This document shows positions 29,083-37,882 of a DNA stretch of 64,000 bases, in pieces. The notes beneath the pieces were generated by a model that was given only the letters and a program-made list of their open reading frames with translations, searched no databases and was not told the DNA's origin. The DNA comes from CAVTBX01 sp963733135 (GTDB taxonomy: Bacteria > Actinomycetota > Thermoleophilia > Gaiellales > Gaiellaceae), in contig CAVTBX010000007.1 of NCBI GenBank assembly GCA_963733135.1, forward strand, positions 310,001-374,000, written 5' to 3'. The first letter of the stretch is position 1, and each line of letters opens with the position of its first letter. A program made the position numbers and the translations under genes.

Positions 29083-30429
29083 ATGGCGCTCGACCCCAAG
29101 GTTTTCAAGGCCTACGACGTCCGGGGTCTCTACCCGGAGGAACTCGACGAGCAGGGTGCGGCTCGCATCGGCCGCGCCTACGCCGAGCACTTCGAGCTGG
29201 ACACGGTCGCAATCGGGCGCGACGCACGGCTCTCCTCACCCGCCATGGCTGACGCCTCGGCTGAAGGCGTCCGAGACGCCGGCGCGGACGTCGTCGACAT
29301 CGGTCTCGTCGGCACCGAGATGCTCTATTTCGCCGTCGGCGAGCTCGAGCTCGACGGCGGGATCATGGTGACCGCCTCGCACAACCCGAAGGAGTACACA
29401 GGCTTGAAGATCGTCAGGGCCGGCGCTCTTCCGGTGGGCGGCGACTCGGGCCTCCTCGACGTCCGCGACCGTGCGACGTCGGCGCCGCCCCCACCTTCCG
29501 AGCCGCGGGGAAGCAGCCGGTCCGAGGACGTCTCTTCCGCCTTCACCGAGCGGGTGCTCTCGTTTGTCGAGCTCGAGGATATCCAGCCGCTTCGGGTCGT
29601 TTTCGACGCTGCGAACGGGATGGCCGGCTCGATGCTGCCACCGATCCTCGACCGGCTGCCCGTCGACACCGTCCGGTGTTTCTTCGAGCCGGACGGCAAT
29701 TTCCCCAATCACGAGCCGAATCCGCTGCTGCCGGAGAACCGCGAGTTCATCATCCAAAAGGTGCTCGACGAAGGCGCCGACCTCGGTATCGCATTCGACG
29801 GGGACGCAGACCGCTGCTTCTTCGTCGATGACGCGGGCGAGTTCGTCCCCGGCGACTTCGTCACGGCACTCCTCGCGGAAGCGATGCTCGAGAAGGAGCC
29901 TGGCGCGACCGTCATCTACGACGTCCGTGCGAGCTGGGCTGTGCCCGATGTCGTCGAGGCCGCCGGCGGAACGGCGCTCATGAACAAGGTCGGCCATGCC
30001 TACATCAAGCATCGGATGCGCGAGACCGGCGCTGCCTTCGCGGGCGAGGTTTCGGGCCACTACTACTTCCGCGATTTCACCCAGGCCGACTCGGGGATCA
30101 TCCCGGCGCTTCTCATGCTCGAGCTCGTGTCGAAGAAGAATCGGCCGCTCGCCGAGATCCTGAGGCCCTACCGCGAGAGGTACTTCCTGACGGGCGAGCT
30201 GAACACCACGGTGGACGACGTCGACAGCAAGCTTCGCGAGCTGGAGGAGCGTTTCGGCCGCCAGGGAGCGCTATCCGAACTGGACGGAGTCTCGGTCAAC
30301 GCAGAGGACTGGCACATGAACGTCAGGCCGTCGAACACAGAGCCGCTCCTGCGGCTCAATCTCGAGGCGCGAAGCCGCGAGCTGATGGAGCGCAAGCGCG
30401 ACGAAGTCCTGGGCGTCATCCGCGGTTGA
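29083..30429 (+). CDS. manB: Phosphomannomutase / phosphoglucomutase
   Basis: A 448-residue alpha-D-phosphohexomutase that interconverts hexose 1- and 6-phosphates for glycan precursors. The phosphoserine loop T-A-S-H-N-P has Ser99; D-G-D-A-D-R (near 240) binds Mg2+; G-E-V-S-G-H-Y-Y-F reads the sugar and R-P-S-N-T-E-P binds phosphate. All motifs are intact. Begins 11 nt after the HIT gene. Confidence 0.93.
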   Translation: MALDPKVFKAYDVRGLYPEELDEQGAARIGRAYAEHFELDTVAIGRDARLSSPAMADASAEGVRDAGADVVDIGLVGTEMLYFAVGELELDGGIMVTASHNPKEYTGLKIVRAGALPVGGDSGLLDVRDRATSAPPPPSEPRGSSRSEDVSSAFTERVLSFVELEDIQPLRVVFDAANGMAGSMLPPILDRLPVDTVRCFFEPDGNFPNHEPNPLLPENREFIIQKVLDEGADLGIAFDGDADRCFFVDDAGEFVPGDFVTALLAEAMLEKEPGATVIYDVRASWAVPDVVEAAGGTALMNKVGHAYIKHRMRETGAAFAGEVSGHYYFRDFTQADSGIIPALLMLELVSKKNRPLAEILRPYRERYFLTGELNTTVDDVDSKLRELEERFGRQGALSELDGVSVNAEDWHMNVRPSNTEPLLRLNLEARSRELMERKRDEVLGVIRG

Positions 30430-30433
30430 ACTC

Positions 30434-30901
30434 GTGACCGTCAGCCTCGGCCATCCGACCGACCGGCGGCCGCCGTTCAAGTTCTCCGCCCACACCCGCG
30501 TGGGCTTCTCGGACACGGACGCGCAGGGCATCGTCTATTACGGTCGCTACCTGCCCTACTTCGACCTTGCTCGTACGGAGTACCTCCGGCACCTCGGGCT
30601 CCTGATGGCCAGGCCTGGCGAGCACGATCTGGTCATGCGCGCGCTCTCAGTCGTCTATGAGGCTCCTGCGAGCTTCGACGACCTGATCGAGGTGTACGTG
30701 AGGACGAAGCGCATCGGGCGCACCAGCCTCACCAACGAGTTCTCCGCACTCCGAGAGGACGGAACGCATATGTGCGAGGCGGAGCAGACGCTCGTCTTCG
30801 TCGATCTCGCCGAGCGGCGCCCGGTGCCGGTCCCGGCTCGCTACCGGGACGGAATCGGAGGGTTCGAGGGCGCCGACGTAGAGCTCGCGACCGCGCGATG
30901 A
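30434..30901 (+). CDS. YbgC/4HBT hot-dog acyl-CoA thioesterase
   Basis: A 155-residue hot-dog protein with D-T-D-A-Q-G-I-V-Y-Y-G-R-Y-L-P-Y-F-D-L-A-R, the catalytic-loop signature of 4-hydroxybenzoyl-CoA-type thioesterases. Substrate unknown. GTG start 4 nt after manB; its stop overlaps the next gene as ATGA. Confidence 0.88.
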   Translation: MTVSLGHPTDRRPPFKFSAHTRVGFSDTDAQGIVYYGRYLPYFDLARTEYLRHLGLLMARPGEHDLVMRALSVVYEAPASFDDLIEVYVRTKRIGRTSLTNEFSALREDGTHMCEAEQTLVFVDLAERRPVPVPARYRDGIGGFEGADVELATAR

Positions 30902-31377
30902 CCGCCCGAGCCGACACGTACGGTGCCTCACTCGACGCGATCGCCCAGATCGTCGAGGACGACGCCGACCCGGCTGAGGTGCTGGCGAAGGCCGTCGCGG
31001 TCCTCGCGGAGCGGTTCGACCGTTACTCCTGGGTCGGGATCTACCTGATCGACGGCGACGACCTCGTGCTCGGGCCCTGGCGTGGGCCGCAGGCGACCGA
31101 GCACACTCGAATCGCGATCGGTCGGGGCGTCTGCGGCGCCGCGGCGGCAAGCGGGAAGACCGAGATCATCGACGATGTCGCAAGCGATGATCGCTATCTC
31201 GCGTGCTTTCCGTCGACCCGAAGCGAGATCGTCGTGCCGATCAGCCACGAGGGCCGAACCGTCGGCGAGATCGACATCGACTCCGACGAACCGGCCGCGT
31301 TCGGCCGAGAAGACAGCGCATTCCTCGAGAACGTGGCTGGGCTCGTGTCGCACGCCGCCGCCAACGCGAGGCGCTAG
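30898..31377 (+). CDS. GAF protein similar to free methionine-R-sulfoxide reductase
   Basis: A 159-residue single GAF domain with the fRMsr pattern W-V-G-I-Y-L, G-R-G-V-C-G-A-A, and S-E-I-V-V-P-I. Two of the three redox cysteines are kept (Cys79 and Cys103); the third position, in Q-A-T-E-H-T-R-I, is not Cys. It may therefore reduce free Met-R-O with a changed disulfide relay, or be a GAF sensor. Confidence 0.75.
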   Translation: MTARADTYGASLDAIAQIVEDDADPAEVLAKAVAVLAERFDRYSWVGIYLIDGDDLVLGPWRGPQATEHTRIAIGRGVCGAAAASGKTEIIDDVASDDRYLACFPSTRSEIVVPISHEGRTVGEIDIDSDEPAAFGREDSAFLENVAGLVSHAAANARR

Positions 31378-31381
31378 CGGC

Positions 31382-32074
31382 TCAGACCGACCGAGCCACG
31401 CGACGGGCCACGTCGGAGGCTGCGCCGGAGACGATCGGCTCCCCGAGGAGAACCGTGCCGAGCTCGTTCGCCTGGCGAATGAGGCCTTCGCGTTCGCGCA
31501 CGAGGGCGGCCCGGGCGACGAAGAGCGCGGCCCGCACCCCGCTCGCCCACTCACTGATGCCCGTGAGATCCCGTGCGGGAGCCGCTCCCGCCTGCTCGGC
31601 GAGACGAGGGCGGTCGCGGAGGCTTGCCGCCAGGCGCTCGGCGGCCTTCGTGACATCCGCGCCCTCCGACGTGACCTTCTCTGCGTCGTGCTCGGCTTGC
31701 GCCAGCTCCAGCTCGGCCTGTCGTGCTCGGCGCTCGGCAATCGTGACGGCATCGCCGTGGCGCACGACCGCATGACGCACGCTGGTCTCGGCGCGGTCGT
31801 CGCCTGCGGCACGCGCGGCGTCAACCGCCGCCTCGGCACGTGAGAGCTCGCGCCGCGAATCCTCGACCTTGCGGTTCGCCTCAGCGTGAGCTGATCGGAG
31901 ACGCTCCTGCTCAGCCGGCAGCTGAGCGGAGCGGCTCTGGAGCTCGCGGCTGCGCACCCGAATCCGATCGGCGTCCGCGGCGAGCTCGTCGAGCTCCGCG
32001 AGCGTCGCGGCCGCCTCCTCGTCTGCATGCCCAAGCTCGCGCAGGAAGACGAGCGCACGCTCGTCGGCGGCCAT
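31382..32074 (-). CDS. Coiled-coil protein of unknown function
   Basis: A 230-residue protein from ATG 32074. Most of it is long, charged alpha-helix (E-L-Q-S-R-S-A-Q-L-P-A-E-Q-E-R-L; R-A-R-Q-A-E-L-E-L-A-Q-A-E), predicted coiled coil, without membrane or signal segments. No family recognised. It directly follows rel (stop 32077) on the same strand and is probably cotranscribed. The frame is open upstream only as a shadow of rel. Confidence 0.65.
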   Translation of the reverse strand: MAADERALVFLRELGHADEEAAATLAELDELAADADRIRVRSRELQSRSAQLPAEQERLRSAHAEANRKVEDSRRELSRAEAAVDAARAAGDDRAETSVRHAVVRHGDAVTIAERRARQAELELAQAEHDAEKVTSEGADVTKAAERLAASLRDRPRLAEQAGAAPARDLTGISEWASGVRAALFVARAALVREREGLIRQANELGTVLLGEPIVSGAASDVARRVARSV

Positions 32075-32076
32075 GC

Positions 32077-34284
32077 CTACGACGGCGTGACGCGGTAGGC
32101 GTCGAAGACCGACTCGATGTTGCGGAGCGCCGACAGGAGTGCCCGTAGCTCCTTCACGTCGCCCACCTCGGCGACGTACCAATTCTTCGCCATCTGATCC
32201 TCGACGTGGCCGCCGTACTCGACGATGTTCGCGCCGTGCTCGGCAAACGTCCGCGCGACGTCCTCGAGCAGTCGCTGGCGATCCCAGGACGAGACCGAGA
32301 TCTCGACGCGGAAGCTCTGCGAGGCGCCGCCGTCCCACTCGACCGGGGTGAACCGCTCGGGGTTCCGCTTGAGCGCGCGGACGTTCGGGCAGTCGTCGCG
32401 ATGGATCGTGATCCCCTTGCCGAGCGAGATGTAGCCGACGATCTCGTCCCCTGGGACGGGGGTGCAGCACCGGGCGAGACGCACGAGCACGCCTTCGACA
32501 CCGGGCACGTGGATGCCGTAGTTGTCGGAGGCGACCGCGTGGCGCGCCTTGGGCCGCGTCGGAACCTTCTCCTCCTCGGCGACCTCGCTCGTCTTCAGCC
32601 GGTGGAGGACCTTGTTCGCGACCTGTGAGACCTGGAGCTTTCCGGAGCCGAGCGCGAGGTAGAAGTCCTCGGCCTTCTTGAAGCCCATCTCGCGGATGAT
32701 CTGGGCGAGGAGCGGCGAGGTCGAAAGCTTGCGGTAGGGAAGCTTGTGCTGCTTCAGAGCGTTCTCGAGCGACTCGCGTCCGCGCTGTTCCGTGTCGTCT
32801 TTTGTCTCCCGACTGAACCACTGGCGGATCTTGTTGCGCGCCCGCGAGGACGCGGCGAGCGAGAGCCAGTCACGCGACGGGCCGCGCCCGGCCTGCTTCG
32901 ACGTGAGGATCTCGACGAAGTCTCCGCTGCGCAGGTTGTAGTGCAGCGGGACGATGCGCCCGTTCACCTTGGCGCCGACGGTCCGGTGGCCGACGTCCGT
33001 GTGCACCGCGTAGGCGAAGTCGATCGGCGTCGACCCGCCGGGCAGGTTCTTCACCTCGCCCTTCGGCGTAAAGACATAGACCTCGTCGGAGGCGAGCTCC
33101 GGGAACACGCTCTTCAGCTCGCCCGGGTCGCTTTCCTCGGCCTGCCAGTCGGCGAGCTGCCTCATCCACGCGAGACGCTCGGTCTCCGTGGACTTCGAGC
33201 TGCCCTTGTAGAGCCAGTGCGCGGCGATTCCGTACTCCGCGGTCGCGTGCATGTCGCGCGTCCGAACCTGGATCTCGAGCGGCTTGCCCTCGGGCCCGAT
33301 CACCGTGGTGTGCAGCGACCGGTACATGTTGAACTTGGGCATCGCGACGTAATCCTTGAACCGGCCGGGCATCGGCTTCCAGAGCGAGTGGATCGCGCCG
33401 AGCGCCCCGTAGCAGTCACGCTCGCCCTCCTTGCCCTCGTGCAGGACGATGACGCGGAGCGCGGTCAGGTCGTAGATCTCGTTGAACTCCTTGCCGCGCT
33501 TGGCCATCTTCTCGTAGATGGAGTAGAAGTGCTTCGCGCGGCTCGAGATCTCTGCCGGGATCCCGAGCTTCTGAAGCTCCTTCCCGAGCAGCTCGCCCGC
33601 CTCGGCGACGAACTTCTCACGGTCATCCCGGCGCTCGTTCACCATCGCCTGGATCTCGACATAGCGCCGCGGGTGCAGCGTCTGGAAGGCAAGATCCTCG
33701 AGCTGCCATTTGATCGTGTGGATACCGAGGCGGTGCGCCAGCGGTGCGTATACCTCGAGCGTCTCGCGCGCCTTCTGGTTCTGCTTTTGCTTGCCGAGGT
33801 ACTCGATCGTCCGCATGTTGTGGAGGCGGTCGGCGAGCTTGATGAGGATGACCCGCGGGTCGTCCGCCATCGCGATGATCATCTTCCGATAGTTCTCGGC
33901 CTGCGCCTGCTCGCGGCTTTGGAAGTGGATTCGCGTCAGCTTGGTGACGCCTTCGACGAGCCGCGCCACCTCTTCCCCGAACTCGGCCCGCACATCCTCG
34001 ATGGTCGCGTCCGTGTCCTCGACGACGTCGTGCAGAAGCGCCGCGGCGAGCGTGGCATCGTCGCGGTGAAGAGCAGACAGGATCTGGGCCACTCCGAGCG
34101 GGTGGGCGACGAAGTCCTCCCCGCTTCGTCGGTACTGGCCCTCGTGGGCGTCGCAGGCGAACGCGAAGGCGCGCTGGATCAGGTCTCGGTCGACGTCCGA
34201 GTTGTACGAGGCAACATCGTCCAGGAGGGCCTCGAGGGCCTCCTGATGACGCCCCCGCGGAGTCTCGCGGATGACCTGGGCCAC
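32077..34284 (-). CDS. rel: Bifunctional (p)ppGpp synthetase/hydrolase
   Basis: A 735-residue RelA/SpoT homologue: HD hydrolase domain (H-D-V-V-E-D-T-D), synthetase domain with the R-F-K-D basic signature typical of bifunctional enzymes, TGS domain (V-Y-V-F-T-P-K-G-E), a zinc-finger C-C-T-P region and a C-terminal ACT domain. It makes and degrades the stringent-response alarmone. Start GTG 34284 with TACACT 6 nt upstream. Confidence 0.96.
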   Translation of the reverse strand: MAQVIRETPRGRHQEALEALLDDVASYNSDVDRDLIQRAFAFACDAHEGQYRRSGEDFVAHPLGVAQILSALHRDDATLAAALLHDVVEDTDATIEDVRAEFGEEVARLVEGVTKLTRIHFQSREQAQAENYRKMIIAMADDPRVILIKLADRLHNMRTIEYLGKQKQNQKARETLEVYAPLAHRLGIHTIKWQLEDLAFQTLHPRRYVEIQAMVNERRDDREKFVAEAGELLGKELQKLGIPAEISSRAKHFYSIYEKMAKRGKEFNEIYDLTALRVIVLHEGKEGERDCYGALGAIHSLWKPMPGRFKDYVAMPKFNMYRSLHTTVIGPEGKPLEIQVRTRDMHATAEYGIAAHWLYKGSSKSTETERLAWMRQLADWQAEESDPGELKSVFPELASDEVYVFTPKGEVKNLPGGSTPIDFAYAVHTDVGHRTVGAKVNGRIVPLHYNLRSGDFVEILTSKQAGRGPSRDWLSLAASSRARNKIRQWFSRETKDDTEQRGRESLENALKQHKLPYRKLSTSPLLAQIIREMGFKKAEDFYLALGSGKLQVSQVANKVLHRLKTSEVAEEEKVPTRPKARHAVASDNYGIHVPGVEGVLVRLARCCTPVPGDEIVGYISLGKGITIHRDDCPNVRALKRNPERFTPVEWDGGASQSFRVEISVSSWDRQRLLEDVARTFAEHGANIVEYGGHVEDQMAKNWYVAEVGDVKELRALLSALRNIESVFDAYRVTPS

Positions 34285-34290
34285 AGACCC

Positions 34291-34296
34291 AGTGTA
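34291..34296 (-). promoter_or_regulatory. -10-like box of rel, leaderless type
   Basis: TACACT, then 6 nt, then the GTG of rel. The -35 region is weak. Confidence 0.5.
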
Positions 34297-34442
34297 GCTT
34301 CGGGCCTTCCCGGCCTCACCGGGCCCGGAGACTGGCTGGGGCCGGGCGATCGGCTGTCGTGGGCCGTTTTGGTGTCGTCAGGTGCTCCTTTCTCACTCCT
34401 TTCTTCGGCCGTCACGGCCGATCCGTCCAGTTCCCTTCGTGC

Positions 34443-36326
34443 CTATGCGGCCGCCGCCAGCGCGCTCTCGCTCAGGAGCGCAACGAACGTCTCCGATTCG
34501 ACGAGGGGACGCCAGCGAGGCGGGCTCCCCTCACCGAACTCGAGCTCGGCGAAGATCGACGCTGCCACCGGATCACGGGCGCCGGGCCCTTTCCGCCACT
34601 CGTCCGCGAGCCACGCGCGGAGCTCCGCGTACCGCGCCGGAGTCTCGATGATTCGTCGAACCACGAGCTGTGGGGACACGGCGCCGTTCCAGCGGTTGGC
34701 GCCGAGGCGAAATGCGACGTCCCACGTGACCGGCTGGCGATAGGCGTCGACGTGCCCGCCCTGCCCGAAGGCGATGGCCCCGGACCTGGCCCCGTTGGCG
34801 GTAACGGCGAGTCTCAGGTGCTTGCCTTCCCCGACCGCGCCGAGCTCCGAGAGCTCGCAGCCGACCGCGAGCAGCGTCACCCCGGGGTTTCCGAGCCCGA
34901 ACGGCGCGAGGCGATCGAGCTCCTCACAGAGCCCGAGGGTGAGCTCCCGTCCGTCCACGACGGCGTCGACGACCGTACGAGGCATCAGGTCGTCATCGGT
35001 GAGCTCCCCATCGGCATGCGTGGCGAACGCATCCCTGAAGGCGGGGATGTCCCCAGGCTGAATCGAGAGTCCCGCGGCCGCGCGGTGGCCGCCGAAGCGC
35101 TCGAGGTGCTCGGCGCAGGCGCCGAGCCCGCCGTGGAGGTCGAAGGCCTGGATCGACCGGCCTGAACCAACCCACGGCCCTTCGTCCGCGCCCGCGATGA
35201 GCACGACGGGCCGGTCAAAGCGCTCGACCAGGCGCGAGGCGACGATGCCGACCACGCCTCGGTGCCACTCCTCCCCGGCGACGACGTAGCCTCGGCGGCG
35301 GCGCTCTGCGTCTGACCAGCTCTCGATCTGGCGAACAGCGTCGCGCAGGATTCGGTCCTCGACGGCCTGCCGGTCACGGTTCAGGGTTTCGAGCTCGCCC
35401 GCGAGCCGCTCCGCCTCGCGCTCGTCATCCGTGAGCAGGAGCTCGAGCGCCACTCCCGGGTGACCGAGGCGCCCGGCGGCGTTCAGCCGCGGGGCGAGCC
35501 TGAACCCGACCGAGCCGGAGTCGAGCGCGGCCGGATCGACCCGAGCCGCCCGCATGAGCGCGCGCAGGCCCGGCTTCGTCGTTCGCGCCAGGCGACGGAG
35601 GCCTGCCGCAGCCAGCGCCCGGTTCTCGTCGATGAGAGGCACGACGTCTGCGATCGTCGCCAGGGCGACGAGGTCGAGGTGCTCGGCGAGCGCATCGTCG
35701 CCGAGCAGCGCCTCACCGAGGCGTAGCACGACGCCGGTCCCGCAGAGCTCGGGAAACGGATAGTCGGACGGGCGTGTGGCGACAAGCGGGCAGTCCGGCA
35801 GCCTCTCCGCCGGCCGGTGGTGGTCTGTGACAACGATCTCGAGCCCGAGCGCCTTGGCCTCCGCGACCTCGTCCACCGCGGTGATGCCACAGTCAACCGT
35901 GAGAACGAGCCCACACTCCTCGCGTGCGAGGCGCGCCAGGGTGTCCATCGAGACGCCGTAACCCTCCTCGAACCGGCTCGGAAGATGCCAGTCGACCTCG
36001 GCTCCGAGGCGGCGCAGCGTGAGTACAGCCAGCGCGGTCGCGCAGATCCCGTCGGCGTCGTAGTCCCCGTGGACGCAGATGCGCTTGCCGGCCGCGACCG
36101 TGCGGCGGATCGCCTCACAAGCCGCCTCCATGTCTCCGAGCAGGAGGGCGTCGTGGGCAGGCCGCTCGGCAGCGAGGAACGTCCTCGCGGAATCCGGGTC
36201 GCCGTAACCCCGCCTGACGAGCACACTGGCCGTCGTCTCCGAGATCTCGAGCTCTCGGGCGAGCGCGATGACCTCGCGGCGGGGGCACGGACGGAGTGTC
36301 CAGGTGCCCTCCTGCATGCGTTTCAC
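34443..36326 (-). CDS. recJ: Single-stranded-DNA exonuclease RecJ
   Basis: A 627-residue DHH/DHHA1 nuclease. D-Y-D-A-D-G at 88-93, the D-C-G-I-T and T-D-H-H motifs, and a C-terminal G-G-H-x-A-A-A-G DHHA1 motif are all present. RecJ degrades ssDNA 5' to 3' in recombination and repair. A 7-bp hairpin (TCGGCCG-TCA-CGGCCGA) starts about 13 nt after its stop, without a U-run. Confidence 0.95.
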   Translation of the reverse strand: MKRMQEGTWTLRPCPRREVIALARELEISETTASVLVRRGYGDPDSARTFLAAERPAHDALLLGDMEAACEAIRRTVAAGKRICVHGDYDADGICATALAVLTLRRLGAEVDWHLPSRFEEGYGVSMDTLARLAREECGLVLTVDCGITAVDEVAEAKALGLEIVVTDHHRPAERLPDCPLVATRPSDYPFPELCGTGVVLRLGEALLGDDALAEHLDLVALATIADVVPLIDENRALAAAGLRRLARTTKPGLRALMRAARVDPAALDSGSVGFRLAPRLNAAGRLGHPGVALELLLTDDEREAERLAGELETLNRDRQAVEDRILRDAVRQIESWSDAERRRRGYVVAGEEWHRGVVGIVASRLVERFDRPVVLIAGADEGPWVGSGRSIQAFDLHGGLGACAEHLERFGGHRAAAGLSIQPGDIPAFRDAFATHADGELTDDDLMPRTVVDAVVDGRELTLGLCEELDRLAPFGLGNPGVTLLAVGCELSELGAVGEGKHLRLAVTANGARSGAIAFGQGGHVDAYRQPVTWDVAFRLGANRWNGAVSPQLVVRRIIETPARYAELRAWLADEWRKGPGARDPVAASIFAELEFGEGSPPRWRPLVESETFVALLSESALAAAA

Positions 36327-36420
36327 CGTAGGGAGCCGACCGGACGGACTCCCGACTGCGAGCGACCTCTGGCTGCACTCGGCGTCGTTTCGGCACAGAG
36401 TCGTAACTATTCTCGTTGCA

Positions 36421-36879
36421 ATGGCCGAAGCGAACTACCGGTCGGGTGACGACTACGTGGTCGAGTTCCTCGGCTACCGGTTCGAGTTCAGCGCCGTCGA
36501 CTTCGAGGAACGCGTGGGCGCCGCGGCGGTCAAGCTCGGGCTCGTGGAATCCGGGGACCTCGACGAAGAGGAGACGGGCGACCTCGTGGAGCTCGTCTGG
36601 CAACAACGGATCGCGGAACCGCGCAGCCCGCTCGGCGAGTACCTCGTCCGCCAATGGCAGCGCCTCGCGCTCGTGAACGAGGAGTCGCTCGTCTACTGGC
36701 TGCGCAAGCTCGTGTTCCGGAGCGCGTGGCTCGACCACCGCGTGAAGGAGAACCTCCTCGAGGTCGCGTGGGACGACGATACGGCGGATTTCACGTATCG
36801 AGACCCGGAGGGCCATCGAGCGCTGCTCGAAGCTGCTCCTGTGCCGTCGTGGCACGAGGTGCAGTTCAGGCGCGCCTAG
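36421..36879 (+). CDS. Conserved-looking acidic protein of unknown function
   Basis: A 152-residue soluble acidic protein from ATG 36421. It is rich in Glu, Asp and aromatic residues (D-Y-V-V-E-F-L-G-Y-R-F-E-F, L-V-Y-W-L-R-K-L-V-F). No motif recognised. It is divergent from recJ and 11 nt before an ornithine cyclodeaminase-like gene, with which it may share a transcript. Confidence 0.65.
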   Translation: MAEANYRSGDDYVVEFLGYRFEFSAVDFEERVGAAAVKLGLVESGDLDEEETGDLVELVWQQRIAEPRSPLGEYLVRQWQRLALVNEESLVYWLRKLVFRSAWLDHRVKENLLEVAWDDDTADFTYRDPEGHRALLEAAPVPSWHEVQFRRA

Positions 36880-36890
36880 TCAGCCGAGCC

Positions 36891-37823
36891 GTGCTGATCC
36901 TTAGTCGCGCCGAGGTGGAAGCCGCGTTCGACGTCGACGCGCTCCTCCGGGCACTCGAGCGCGCGTTCGTCGATGTGAGCGCCGGGCGAGCCTCGGTGCC
37001 GCCCAGGATCGCCGCTCTCACTCCCGCGGGGTTTCTCGGCGCCATGGCCGCGCACGTCGACGGGACGCTCGCCTCGAAGCTCGTGTCCGTCTTCCCGGGA
37101 AACCACGACCGCGGCTTGCCGTCGCACCAGGCGCTCGTGGCCCTATTCGACGCGGAGGATGGACGGCCGCTCGCGGTCATGGACGGCGCTTACATCACGG
37201 CGATCCGCACGGCGGCAGCCTCGGCGCTGGCGACGCGCGTCTTGGCCCGAAAGGACGCATCGGTTCTCGGCGTGCTCGGCGCCGGGGTTCAGGGCCACGC
37301 ACACCTGGAGGTCGTGCCGCGCGTCCGGGAGTTCGCGGAGATACGGGTCGCGAGCCGGACACCCGAGCACGCTCGGGCCGCCACCGGGACCCGGCGCGCA
37401 GTCGTCGCCAACACGTTCGAGGACGCGGTGCGCGGCGCTGACGTCGTCTGCCTTTGTACTGACTCGCCGGACCCTGTGATCTCCCGCGACTGGCTCGGCC
37501 CCGGCTCGCATGTCACGTCCGTGGGCTACGCGGAGTCCGGAGGCGAGCTCGGTCCTGACCTCGTAGGGGCAGGGCTCCTCGTCGTCGAGTCGCGCATCGC
37601 CCTCGAGCCGCCGCCCGCGGGCGCCGCCGAGCTCCAGGGGCTCGACGCTGGGGACGTCGTCGAGCTCGGCGAGATCCTCGCGGGCTCGCATCCCGGCCGG
37701 ACGAGCGAGGAGGAGATCACCGTCTACAAGTCGATGGGTCACGCAGCCGAGGACGCGGTCGCGGCTCGGCTCGTCTACGAGCAGGCCGTCGCCGATGGGC
37801 TGGGCACGGAGATCGACCTCTAG
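36891..37823 (+). CDS. Ornithine cyclodeaminase / mu-crystallin family NAD(P)-binding enzyme
   Basis: A 310-residue protein. The Rossmann motif V-L-G-A-G-V-Q-G-H-A-H is central, with R-T-A-A-A-S-A-L-A-T and the C-terminal K-S-M-G-H-A-A-E-D family signature. Members include ornithine cyclodeaminase, alanine dehydrogenase and ketimine reductases; the sequence does not decide the substrate. GTG 36891 is the most likely start. Convergent with ruvB. Confidence 0.85.
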   Translation: MLILSRAEVEAAFDVDALLRALERAFVDVSAGRASVPPRIAALTPAGFLGAMAAHVDGTLASKLVSVFPGNHDRGLPSHQALVALFDAEDGRPLAVMDGAYITAIRTAAASALATRVLARKDASVLGVLGAGVQGHAHLEVVPRVREFAEIRVASRTPEHARAATGTRRAVVANTFEDAVRGADVVCLCTDSPDPVISRDWLGPGSHVTSVGYAESGGELGPDLVGAGLLVVESRIALEPPPAGAAELQGLDAGDVVELGEILAGSHPGRTSEEEITVYKSMGHAAEDAVAARLVYEQAVADGLGTEIDL

Positions 37824-37882
37824 GAGGGTTTGGTGGGAAAGTCTCGTCGACGGCTCAACGGCTATTCCGCCAAACCCTCCTA
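37821..37882. terminator. Shared inverted repeat between two convergent genes
   Basis: Arms 37821-37833 and 37870-37882 are perfect 13-nt inverses around a 36-nt loop. The left arm begins with the stop codon of the cyclodeaminase gene and the right arm ends in the stop codon region of ruvB. It probably ends both transcripts; no U-run follows on either side. Confidence 0.65.

Noticed and set aside
32746..34743. 665-codon plus-strand frame
   Set aside because: Antisense shadow of rel; no recognisable domains.
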